DNA from: Nostoc sp. LEGE 06077
GTDB taxonomy: Bacteria; Cyanobacteriota; Cyanobacteriia; Cyanobacteriales; Nostocaceae
Reading direction: 5' to 3'
NCBI RefSeq assembly: GCF_015207705.1
Contig: NZ_JADEWI010000011.1
Span: 62,001 to 126,000 of the forward strand
DNA: 64,000 nucleotides
This document shows, one piece after another, positions 52,479 to 61,160 of the stretch; the first letter of the stretch is position 1; each line of letters starts with the position of its first letter. The position numbers were made by a program, and so were the translations under genes. The notes under the pieces are model-generated. The model ran no database searches. It was not told the origin of the DNA and saw only the letters and a list, made by a program, of their open reading frames with translations.

Positions 52479-54380
52479 ATGAAGATGAAATTGAGTAATT
52501 TCCACACTGTTGACCGATGGTTCAACAAGATAGCACAGCGTCCATCCCTAGCAGTGACTTTATCAGTTTTGTGGTTGATGCTGATTGGGTGGATAGGCTA
52601 CGGGTGGAATTTAGGTAGTGTTGGCTTAGTTGATGAAACAGAGCCATTGTTTGCGGAAGCATCCCGACAAATGTTTATCACTGGTGACTGGATTACGCCG
52701 TTTTTTAATGGTGTAACTCGGTTTGATAAACCTGCTTTAATTTACTGGTGTCAGGCGATCGCTTATTCAATTATGGGCGTGAATGAGTGGGCGGTGCGTC
52801 TCCCCTCAGCGATCGCGGCGATCGCCGTCATTAGTTTGGCTTTTTATACTGTACAGTGGCATCTGGGCCAGCAAGACATTGCCGAACAAGTTGAACGCCC
52901 CACCCGGCGCTACATAACAGCTGCGATCGCCGCCGCTGTTATGGCGCTCAATCCAGAAATGATTGTCTGGGGGAGAACCGGTGTCTCGGATATGCTACTA
53001 ACTGGGTGCATCGCCTCTTCCTTGTTATGTTTTTTCCTCGGATATGCGAGTAAAGAGGAAAATGGCACAAAAGTCTCCCATTCCCTACTCCCAAATAAAT
53101 GGTATTTAGCTTGTTATGTATTAATTGCTGGGGCGATTTTAACTAAAGGCCCTGTGGGTATAGTTTTACCGGGGATAGTAATTCTGGCTTTTTTGCTGTA
53201 TTTAGGCAAATTAGGCGAAGTGCTGCGAGAAATGCGGCCGCTGCTAGGATTACTAATAATTTTGGCTTTATCAGTTCCTTGGTATGCCTTAGTAATTTGG
53301 CGCAATGGCTGGAATTATATTAATTCCTTTTTTGGCTATCACAACCTAGACCGTTTTACCGAAGTAGTGAATGGTCACTCAGCGCCTTGGTATTTTTACT
53401 TTTTGGTAGTACTTTTAGGTTTTGCACCATACTCTGTATATTTACCCGTAGCCTTCGCGCGACTGAAATTTTGGCAGCGATCGCAATGGCTAGTCCAAGA
53501 GCGATCGCTGCAATTAGGTTTATTTGCGTGCGTTTGGTTTTTGGGAGTGTTTGGTTTTTTCACAATTGCTGTTACCAAACTGCCTAGTTATGTTTTACCA
53601 TTAATGCCTGCTGCTGCTATTTTGGTAGCTTTATTGTGGAGCGATTACTTTCCTTCACTATCTACATCTAGTTCTCGCTCCCCTCAGAAATTCTTCTGGT
53701 TTAGTGGCTGGACAAATGTTTTTTTGTTTTCGGCATTGTCTGTAGCCATATTGCAAATATCTCAGTTATTAGGTAGCGATCAAGCTGCACCAAATTTCCG
53801 CCAAACCCTACAAAATTCGGGTTTAATTGAACTAGGCAGTTCTATTTGGTTTTTGAGTGCTATAAGTGTGGCATTTTTATTAATTACCCGTCGTTGGCCA
53901 GGAATTATTGCTGCTAATTTGTTGGGGTTTGTCGCATTTTTAATTGTTGTTTTGATGCCAGCGATGTTTTTGATGGATCAAGAACGACAGCTACCTTTAA
54001 GAGAAATTTCTAATGTTATTACTCAGGTAAAACAACCCAATGAAGAATTGGTAATGGTTGGCTTTAAAAAACCAAGTGTAGTTTTTTATAGTCATAAACA
54101 AGTAAATTTTATCAAACTTACGATTGATGCTATTGTTTATATCCAAAACCAAACAAATATGCCAGTAAAAGCTCCTGGATTAATAGTTTTAGCAGAACAT
54201 AAAAATCTAGTCAAAATGGATTTGCCACCTGACAATTATGAAAATTTAGCATCAAAAGGTGCTTATCAATTGATTAGAATTTCTTTCAAAAAAATGAAAC
54301 AACAAAAGCAAGATATTTCGCTCAAACCTGAGACGCAAGATGAGCAACTTCTCAAAAAATCTGAGGATTTGAGCCTTTAG
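52479..54380 (+). CDS. GT39/ArnT-like membrane glycosyltransferase
   Basis: 633 residues with about 12 membrane helices. N-terminal loop motif VGLVDETEPLFAEASRQMF with the acidic D-E and DWITPFFNGVTRFDKPALIYW is the conserved site of the PMT/ArnT family, which moves a sugar from a polyprenyl-phosphate donor onto lipid or protein outside the cytoplasmic membrane. VRLPSAIAA follows. C-terminal about 100 residues are soluble and Lys/Gln-rich. Acceptor unknown. Confidence 0.88.
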   Translation: MKMKLSNFHTVDRWFNKIAQRPSLAVTLSVLWLMLIGWIGYGWNLGSVGLVDETEPLFAEASRQMFITGDWITPFFNGVTRFDKPALIYWCQAIAYSIMGVNEWAVRLPSAIAAIAVISLAFYTVQWHLGQQDIAEQVERPTRRYITAAIAAAVMALNPEMIVWGRTGVSDMLLTGCIASSLLCFFLGYASKEENGTKVSHSLLPNKWYLACYVLIAGAILTKGPVGIVLPGIVILAFLLYLGKLGEVLREMRPLLGLLIILALSVPWYALVIWRNGWNYINSFFGYHNLDRFTEVVNGHSAPWYFYFLVVLLGFAPYSVYLPVAFARLKFWQRSQWLVQERSLQLGLFACVWFLGVFGFFTIAVTKLPSYVLPLMPAAAILVALLWSDYFPSLSTSSSRSPQKFFWFSGWTNVFLFSALSVAILQISQLLGSDQAAPNFRQTLQNSGLIELGSSIWFLSAISVAFLLITRRWPGIIAANLLGFVAFLIVVLMPAMFLMDQERQLPLREISNVITQVKQPNEELVMVGFKKPSVVFYSHKQVNFIKLTIDAIVYIQNQTNMPVKAPGLIVLAEHKNLVKMDLPPDNYENLASKGAYQLIRISFKKMKQQKQDISLKPETQDEQLLKKSEDLSL

Positions 54381-54407
54381 ATTATGCAATAAAAATGAAC
54401 TCTTTTC

Positions 54408-57400
54408 CTATTGATGGTGCAGTAGAGCCTGATTAATGTGATGCAATAAATCTTCCATTGAAATTGATCGGGGTAAAATTTCTGTGGCGATCGCACGGAC
54501 TGATTTATTTACATCATCTCGGCTACTATTGCTCTGCTGCTTGGTTTCTGCTGATGAATTCCTGACATGATGATGGGGACGTTGGTCAAGCACTAAAATC
54601 GGGGGCAAATGCAAATGTGAATCATGTAATGCTGCAAGTGCTTTTAACACTTCCTGATGAATTGGCGACTCTCCCAAGCAAATTAGCAACAAGTCAACAC
54701 TATTGTGGTGGATTTGTTGATTTACTTCTGCCCAACAGCGGCCAATTGCTGCTTTCAAACCCGCAGTTTGTAAATACTGAATTAAAGCTTGAAACCACTC
54801 AGAGCCTCTTTCCGCAGTGATATTATTCAGGGCAGAGTTTTTCGTGTGGCGATAATTTTTTACTTGTTTACGTCTGATTTGCGGTAAATCATGTAAGGTG
54901 GTCAAATCCACGACTAAAATACTTGGTGGACAACAAATACCAGCAGCAATTTGTAACACTGATAACAGCGGATCTATTTTGTCAGTGCGACTGCGATTGT
55001 TTTTTCCAAATGGTGTTAAGCAGGGAAAGACGGAAAGTCCAGGTATCTGAGAAGCTGCCAAACTAGTAGCAACATCACAAGTCACCAGTGGTAAAGCCAC
55101 CAATCGGGGATGCTGAATTAATTGTTGTAAATAAATTTGGGCTAAGGAAGTTTCTACATCTAATAAGATGACATCAAATTGCCAAACCCTGGCTAAGAGT
55201 TCTGCTTGATCGAGGTTATCTACTTCGATTACCCGATGTTCCCGCAGTGAAGGGTGGGGGTTAATTGATGCTATTTCTGGATTGACCAATCTGAGAATTC
55301 GCAATGGTTGGTTTTTGGCAGTAGTTTGCGTAGCCTCAATTTCTGAGGCTGAAATTGTGGGTTTAGCACATAACTTTTCCAACAGAGGGGCTAAAGCCTG
55401 ATTTTCTATTGGTAAGCTCAAGAAACCATCGGCTTGGTTAGCAAATGCTTGCTCTCTTTCTGCGCCTGTAGCGGTGACAATCACTGGTATATGGCGTGTC
55501 GCCGCATCCGATTTCACCAATGTCAGGACATCCCACCCTGAAAGCAATGGTAATAAAGGATTTAAAAATACAGCTTGTGGTTGCAAGCGTCGGGCTTTTT
55601 CCACGGCTTCTGTACCTGAGCGAGCAATGATTACTCGATAACCTAAACCTTTGAGTTGTTCTGCTAAGTCTTCAATATATCGAGCCACTGCTTCGACTAT
55701 CAGCACTAATCTTTGAGAGCAACCAGGGAGATGTTGACTATTATTAACTGGAGAATTGGCAGAAGTCGGAACTTTTTGAATACCTAGATTCTGCTGGTTT
55801 CGCTCTTCTTTATTATTTGTTTCGGTATCCGAAAAACCTGTGGTTGGCGGACTGGGTGGGAGTAAGAGGGTAAATTGGCTACCTTTACCTTCTTGGGATA
55901 AAAAGCTCACGTCGCCTCCGTGGAGGCGGGCTAAAGCTCTGGTTAAAACTAGTCCTAAACCAGTTCCTTCAAACTGTCTGGTGAGGGGGTTTTCGAGTTG
56001 TTGGAATTTCTGAAAAATTAAATGTTGCTGATGTTCAGGGATACCAATGCCTGTATCCCAAATGGTAAAGGCAATCCAGCCTTCCCAACGACTGACACGC
56101 AAACCAATTTCGCCGGATGTTTCCGTGAATTTGAAAGCGTTAGAAAGCAAGTGTACCAACATTTGCCGCAAGCGCAATTCATCTGCCACCATTTGCTCTA
56201 AGCCTGGTTCAATCATCAAGGTGAATTTTGGCACAGAAGAATTAATGGCTGAGGTTTTGCTGGCGTGAGTGTGGATAGCCGTGACTTCTGCTTGAGCGCG
56301 ATCGCACACAGCCTGTATATTTACTGGTGCAAGTGCTAATTCCATCTGACCGGTTTCCATCCGAGTCAAATCGAGAATGTCGTTGACTACACTCATTAAA
56401 TGACGACCGCTTTGATGAATTAATCCCGCGTAGCGGGCTTGGCGTTCGTTTAATTCCCCTAATTGTTGGTCTACTAGCAATCTGGATAATCCCAAAACTG
56501 CCGTTAGGGGAGTCTTGAGTTCATGACTAATACAAGCTAAAAATTCATCTTTTAAGCGATTGAGTTGAATCAAATCAGCATTTTTCGCAGCTAATTCTTT
56601 GCACAATTGTTGCTGTTCGGTAACATCTGTGGCTAAGACTAACCACAGTTGATCAGCATTTTCGCTTGGCTGGGCGGTTAATGGTTTTAATCTTGGACTA
56701 TCTAGGGGAATTTTGGCAAATTGCCAGACGCGTTCTTGACCGTTTTTTTCTTCCACGACACAGGTACAAGTCCCCATTTGACTATCTAAAAAGCAGCGAT
56801 TAAAGTTGCTGGTTGGCGAAACGGGTGGTTCTTGGAGAGGATTAAAGCTTGAGTTCTGGGGTAAGGCTTCGTGCTTTACCGCCCAAGTATGCTCTACCGA
56901 ATACAATTTCAATGGTGATAAGCTGCTATCTTCACCTTGGGGCGATCTAAGTGCCGTTTGGTTAGCGTATTCTGGCTGTTTGTCCGGGACTGGAGACAGG
57001 ATAGTTGCTACTTGTTGTCGCACATCTTCTGGATCTTTCAAACCGCCCAACTGCTGCCACCAAGCGGGGTTTTGCGCGACTATTTCACCATTACTGTTTT
57101 GCAACATCAATGGCCAAGGCAGTTGTTCGAGTAACTTAATCAGTGGTTTATGCAAAAATGAGTGAAGTTGATTAGCTTTGCGCGATCGCCAAGTAGTTTT
57201 CACCTTGGTCTGATGTTCTCGGCTAACCTGGCTAGATGATCTCAAAGAATTGGCAGATTTTGTGTCAGTTGTCGCTATACCTGCCTGTTCTTGAGCTAAC
57301 AATCTCAACAACCGACTGCTGTCTAACAGCCCTAAAAATTTGCCTTCAGCATCAACCAGTGTCCAATTGATATTGTTATGAGATGGGGCAGAATAGTAAC

Positions 57401-57716
57401 GCAAAAACTGCACAAATTGCTCAACGCGATCGCTTGCTGCTAATATTTGTAATGGCTCAACAATGCTTTGCTGCCAGATTGTCAGTGGCTGTTGTAACAA
57501 ATTCCAGTATTGATCTTCTGGTGACTCTGCCAACAGTTTTTGCGTTAACTGGGCTGATTTTAACAACCCAATTGGTGCTTGCTGTTGATTGACTACTACT
57601 AAGCGATCGCACCGCTGTTGCTCAAAAACTTCTAAGGCCGCTACCAATGTACTTGTTTCACCGCATTTGGGTACGGTTGCGAGAAAGTTATAAAGCGGGT
57701 ACTGTAGCATTGACAT
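54408..57716 (-). CDS. Hybrid histidine kinase with N-terminal CBS pair and degenerate receiver domains
   Basis: 1102 residues. CBS-like pair at about 1-140 (LVAALEVFEQQRCDRLVVVN), a PAS-like segment at about 200-370, and a kinase core at 385-640: LACISHELKTPLTAVLGLSR (phospho-His), LLSNAFKFTE, GTGLGLVLTRALARLHGG. Then three receiver-like modules. In the first (RLVLIVEAVARYIEDLAEQL; AVFLNPLLPLLSG) the acidic pair and phospho-Asp are replaced (EA; Asn). The second keeps ILLDVE but no acidic pair; the third (LLLICLGES) keeps neither. Divergent from and next to kaiABC. Output unknown. Confidence 0.85.
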   Translation of the reverse strand: MSMLQYPLYNFLATVPKCGETSTLVAALEVFEQQRCDRLVVVNQQQAPIGLLKSAQLTQKLLAESPEDQYWNLLQQPLTIWQQSIVEPLQILAASDRVEQFVQFLRYYSAPSHNNINWTLVDAEGKFLGLLDSSRLLRLLAQEQAGIATTDTKSANSLRSSSQVSREHQTKVKTTWRSRKANQLHSFLHKPLIKLLEQLPWPLMLQNSNGEIVAQNPAWWQQLGGLKDPEDVRQQVATILSPVPDKQPEYANQTALRSPQGEDSSLSPLKLYSVEHTWAVKHEALPQNSSFNPLQEPPVSPTSNFNRCFLDSQMGTCTCVVEEKNGQERVWQFAKIPLDSPRLKPLTAQPSENADQLWLVLATDVTEQQQLCKELAAKNADLIQLNRLKDEFLACISHELKTPLTAVLGLSRLLVDQQLGELNERQARYAGLIHQSGRHLMSVVNDILDLTRMETGQMELALAPVNIQAVCDRAQAEVTAIHTHASKTSAINSSVPKFTLMIEPGLEQMVADELRLRQMLVHLLSNAFKFTETSGEIGLRVSRWEGWIAFTIWDTGIGIPEHQQHLIFQKFQQLENPLTRQFEGTGLGLVLTRALARLHGGDVSFLSQEGKGSQFTLLLPPSPPTTGFSDTETNNKEERNQQNLGIQKVPTSANSPVNNSQHLPGCSQRLVLIVEAVARYIEDLAEQLKGLGYRVIIARSGTEAVEKARRLQPQAVFLNPLLPLLSGWDVLTLVKSDAATRHIPVIVTATGAEREQAFANQADGFLSLPIENQALAPLLEKLCAKPTISASEIEATQTTAKNQPLRILRLVNPEIASINPHPSLREHRVIEVDNLDQAELLARVWQFDVILLDVETSLAQIYLQQLIQHPRLVALPLVTCDVATSLAASQIPGLSVFPCLTPFGKNNRSRTDKIDPLLSVLQIAAGICCPPSILVVDLTTLHDLPQIRRKQVKNYRHTKNSALNNITAERGSEWFQALIQYLQTAGLKAAIGRCWAEVNQQIHHNSVDLLLICLGESPIHQEVLKALAALHDSHLHLPPILVLDQRPHHHVRNSSAETKQQSNSSRDDVNKSVRAIATEILPRSISMEDLLHHINQALLHHQ

Positions 57717-58388
57717 AAGGCTTTGGGGTTGATTCTTCCTCTAGCGGCATTTGGCTTGAGCATTGGCGATCGGGTAGATAGTGTTCGCGCTTACAGTCAT
57801 ATCCTCATAGACTTATCTTTCCACCATTCTTGTTTTAGCCGTAAGACCATTGCTGTGATATGTTTGGTTGTTTAAGACATAGCCTTTCTGGTTGACTTTG
57901 GTTTTCCCAGTGTCAGTCTTTGCCTTTGCCACTTTATAACTTTGGGGAAATAACCTTACAGTGTTTTACTGGTATTGTCACATCTGATCAAAAGTGACAG
58001 CTAAAACAATTATGGCTCCAAAGATTCGCTTTAGAACCTTGAGGAATTATAATGATTTAGAATACGCGCATACTTTAAGTTAGTTTAAGTATCCTATCAA
58101 GGGGTGAAATCAAAAAATCTACAGTCTGATAGATATACATATGCGAATCTCAATCAACTAATGTATCCTCAATAACGAACACCTCATCAGCCGCTCAATA
58201 AATCTTCCTGCTCACTTGTTGTCTTTGGTTGTTGAGCCACTGTAGAAATTTGTTTATCTAGAGCGGTAATTGAGAATGAACTAACAACTTGACTTATTAT
58301 TAGTCATGTTCTCTAAAGTTTTTCTCAAACTTTATTCAACTTAACCAACTTTGGTTGGAGTGATTAAGCAAGATGTTTAAATATATAA
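57717..58388. other. Divergent non-coding region upstream of kaiA
   Basis: 672 bp. Nothing coding was seen. A small hairpin CCAAC-TTTG-GTTGG lies at 58345-58358, 30 bp before the kaiA start. TTGACTTATTATTAGTCA (about 58288-58305) holds a short inverted repeat and a possible -35; no matching -10 is certain. Confidence 0.55.
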
Positions 58389-58970
58389 ATGCTACTACCT
58401 ATACTACTTTTCCAAGCAAATGTTAAAAAAATTTTAGATAACCTAGATGAGCTAGGCACTCAAATACCATTAAACCCAAGAAATGGTTACTTAATTCGGT
58501 CTAATTTTGCTCAATTTAGCACATCAACTCTAGTCGCCGCCACCACAGTTAGACTTTACTACTTACTAACTTGGTGGCCAGCGAATCTTAATCAAAATTT
58601 TATAGACAAATATTTTTACGTGTTTGCGTGCCAGCAGCAAAAACCACAACAGGTTTTTCAGCAAATGACTCAAGTGGATAAGCGGGTATTGTTACAACAA
58701 ATTAAATCTGATTATCGCCAGATTCTTATAGATTACTTTACAACAGACAAAACCTTGAAAGAAAAATTTGATAAATTTATCAATACAGTATTTTGTGCTA
58801 ATATTCCTGTGCCTCAAATTATAGAAATTCACATGGAACTCATTGATGAATTTTCTAAACAGCTAAAATTAGAAGGAAGGAGTGATGATACCTTACTTGA
58901 TTACCGTTTGACTCTCATCGATGTCCTAGCACATTTATGTGAAGCCTATAGATGTGCAATTTCTAAATAG
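58389..58970 (+). CDS. kaiA: Circadian clock protein KaiA, intermediate length
   Basis: 193 residues from ATG 58389. The C-terminal about 100 residues are the canonical KaiA domain that binds KaiC and stimulates autophosphorylation: IKSDYRQILIDYFTTDKTL, ANIPVPQIIEIHMELIDEFS, LEGRSDDTLLDYRLTLIDVL and AHLCEAYR. The N-terminal about 90 residues are not an evident pseudo-receiver; the segment FACQQQKPQQVFQQM aligns with the linker before the C-domain. An internal ATG at 58665 would give 101 residues, the size reported for Anabaena KaiA. No clear RBS for either start. Confidence 0.93.
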   Translation: MLLPILLFQANVKKILDNLDELGTQIPLNPRNGYLIRSNFAQFSTSTLVAATTVRLYYLLTWWPANLNQNFIDKYFYVFACQQQKPQQVFQQMTQVDKRVLLQQIKSDYRQILIDYFTTDKTLKEKFDKFINTVFCANIPVPQIIEIHMELIDEFSKQLKLEGRSDDTLLDYRLTLIDVLAHLCEAYRCAISK

Positions 58971-59093
58971 TAGTACATTGCATCCATTCACTAAAATATA
59001 CTCAAAAATCAAGAAAACCACAAAGCTATGTATTTTGCTAGTATCACTAAATTTGGATTTTATTTTAGTTTTTATGTTTAAGTTTGTATTTTT

Positions 59094-59420
59094 ATGAATA
59101 AAGCCAGAAAAACTTATGTTCTCAAGCTTTATGTAGCTGGGAATACCCCCAACTCAGTCCGGGCATTAAAAACACTCAAAAACATATTAGACCAGGAGTT
59201 CCAAGGTGTTTATGCACTCAAAGTCATCGATGTAATGAAAAATCCCCAACTAGCTGAAGAAGATAAAATCTTAGCTACACCAACATTATCAAAAATTTTG
59301 CCGCCACCTGTTCGGAAAATTATTGGCGACCTTTCAGATAGAGAAAGAGTATTAATTGGATTAGATTTACTTTATGAAGAACTGAGTGAAGAAGACTGGG
59401 AAGAGCCGCATAACCTTTAA
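59094..59420 (+). CDS. kaiB: Circadian clock protein KaiB
   Basis: 108 residues. [80 protein letters not shown]. This is the conserved thioredoxin-like, fold-switching KaiB sequence. It binds phosphorylated KaiC and recruits KaiA. 123 bp after kaiA. Confidence 0.97.
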   Translation: MNKARKTYVLKLYVAGNTPNSVRALKTLKNILDQEFQGVYALKVIDVMKNPQLAEEDKILATPTLSKILPPPVRKIIGDLSDRERVLIGLDLLYEELSEEDWEEPHNL

Positions 59421-59496
59421 GTTAAATTTTTTCATGCCAAATTAGTACCTTTAGTAATAAAAAAACTGGGTTAAAAGCCCTATTTACGATCCGGCA

Positions 59497-61056
59497 ATGA
59501 GCGAAAAAGAGCAAAAAGAGCAAAACCAGGCACCGATTGGGGGTGTAGAAAAAATTCGGACAATGATTGAGGGCTTTGATGATATTAGTCATGGTGGTTT
59601 GCCAGTAGGTAGAACCACCTTAGTCAGCGGCACCTCTGGTACAGGTAAAACCTTATTATCTCTGCAATTTCTCTATAACGGCATTACCTATTTTGATGAG
59701 CCAGGCGTATTTGTTACCTTTGAAGAATCGCCTAGCGACATTATTAAAAATGCTCATATTTTTGGTTGGAACTTACAGCGTTTAATTGATGAAGGCAAGT
59801 TATTTATTCTTGATGCTTCTCCAGATCCTGAAGGTCAAGATATTGTTGGTAATTTTGACCTTTCAGCATTAATTGAGCGCTTGCAATATGCCATTCGCAA
59901 ATATAAAGCCAAGCGAGTTTCTATTGACTCAATTACCGCAGTATTTCAGCAATATGAAGCTGTTGGAGTCGTCAGACGAGAAATTTTTCGCCTTGTAGCC
60001 CGACTCAAACAATTGAATGTTACCACCATCATTACTACCGAACGAGGTGAAGAATACGGCCCAGTGGCATCTTTTGGAGTTGAGGAATTTGTTTCGGATA
60101 ACGTGGTAATTGTCAGGAATGTATTAGAAGGAGAACGTCGTCGACGGACGAGCGAAATCCTCAAGCTACGTGGCACAACTCACATGAAGGGTGAGTATCC
60201 TTTTACAATTACCAATGCTGGAGTCAACATCTTCCCTCTAGGCGCAATGCGCTTAACGCAAAGGTCTTCTAATGTCCGCGTTTCTTCGGGTGTCAAAACA
60301 CTAGATGAGATGTGTGGTGGTGGTTTCTTTAAAGATTCGATTATTTTAACAACAGGAGCGACCGGTACGGGGAAAACACTACTTGTAAGTAAATTTTTAC
60401 AAAATGGCTGTGTTAATGGTGAACGTGCCATTTTATTTGCTTATGAAGAATCACGCGCTCAGTTGTCACGGAATGCTTCCTCTTGGGGAATTGATTTTGA
60501 GGAATTAGAAGATCAAGGGTTACTCAAAATTATTTGTACCTATCCCGAATCAACTGGTTTAGAAGATCACTTACAAATTATTAAGTCAGAAATTGCTAAT
60601 TTTAAACCAGCTAGAATCGCCATTGACTCACTCTCAGCCCTAGCAAGAGGCGTGAGTAATAATGCTTTTCGCCAGTTTGTAATTGGTGTAACTGGTTATG
60701 CCAAGCAAGAAGAAATCACTGGTTTTTTTACCAACACAACTGACCAATTTATGGGGTCTCATTCCATTACTGACTCACATATTTCGACAATTACTGACAC
60801 AATTTTGATGTTGCAGTACGTAGAAATTCGTGGGGAAATGTCGCGGGCAATTAACGTATTTAAAATGCGAGGTTCGTGGCACGATAAGGGAATTCGTGAG
60901 TATAATATTACGGCTGACGGCCCAGAAATTAAAGATTCTTTCCGGAATTATGAAAGGATTGTCAGTGGTGCGCCTACCCGCGTTAGCATCGACGAAAAGG
61001 CAGAACTTTCACGCATAGTTAAAAGTTTTGAAGACAAACGGAGTACCGATTCCTAA
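59497..61056 (+). CDS. kaiC: Circadian clock ATPase KaiC
   Basis: 519 residues, identical in length to the Synechococcus protein. Two RecA-like domains with P-loops GTSGTGKT (CI) and GATGTGKT (CII). The phosphorylation pair is Ser430-Thr431 in SHISTITDTI, matching S431/T432 of S. elongatus. EE pairs after the Walker motifs (VTFEESP, FAYEESRA) are intact. 76 bp after kaiB. Confidence 0.98.
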   Translation: MSEKEQKEQNQAPIGGVEKIRTMIEGFDDISHGGLPVGRTTLVSGTSGTGKTLLSLQFLYNGITYFDEPGVFVTFEESPSDIIKNAHIFGWNLQRLIDEGKLFILDASPDPEGQDIVGNFDLSALIERLQYAIRKYKAKRVSIDSITAVFQQYEAVGVVRREIFRLVARLKQLNVTTIITTERGEEYGPVASFGVEEFVSDNVVIVRNVLEGERRRRTSEILKLRGTTHMKGEYPFTITNAGVNIFPLGAMRLTQRSSNVRVSSGVKTLDEMCGGGFFKDSIILTTGATGTGKTLLVSKFLQNGCVNGERAILFAYEESRAQLSRNASSWGIDFEELEDQGLLKIICTYPESTGLEDHLQIIKSEIANFKPARIAIDSLSALARGVSNNAFRQFVIGVTGYAKQEEITGFFTNTTDQFMGSHSITDSHISTITDTILMLQYVEIRGEMSRAINVFKMRGSWHDKGIREYNITADGPEIKDSFRNYERIVSGAPTRVSIDEKAELSRIVKSFEDKRSTDS

Positions 61057-61104
61057 ATTTGGTATCGTGCTATATCCCTTCTTCAATTTAGTATCGTGCT
61101 ATAT
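61056..61104 (+). promoter_or_regulatory. Tandem 20-bp direct repeat between kaiC and the hgdD-like gene
   Basis: AATTTGGTATCGTGCTATAT (61056-61075) and AATTTAGTATCGTGCTATAT (61085-61104), one difference, 29 bp apart. It begins right at the kaiC stop and lies 57 bp upstream of the next start. Repeated site for a regulator, or a duplication; not known. Confidence 0.6.
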
Positions 61105-61160
61105 TCTGTGGTGAAGAAAAGGTTTCTGCCGCTAGATTGATTTTCGTGTGAGGGGATGCG

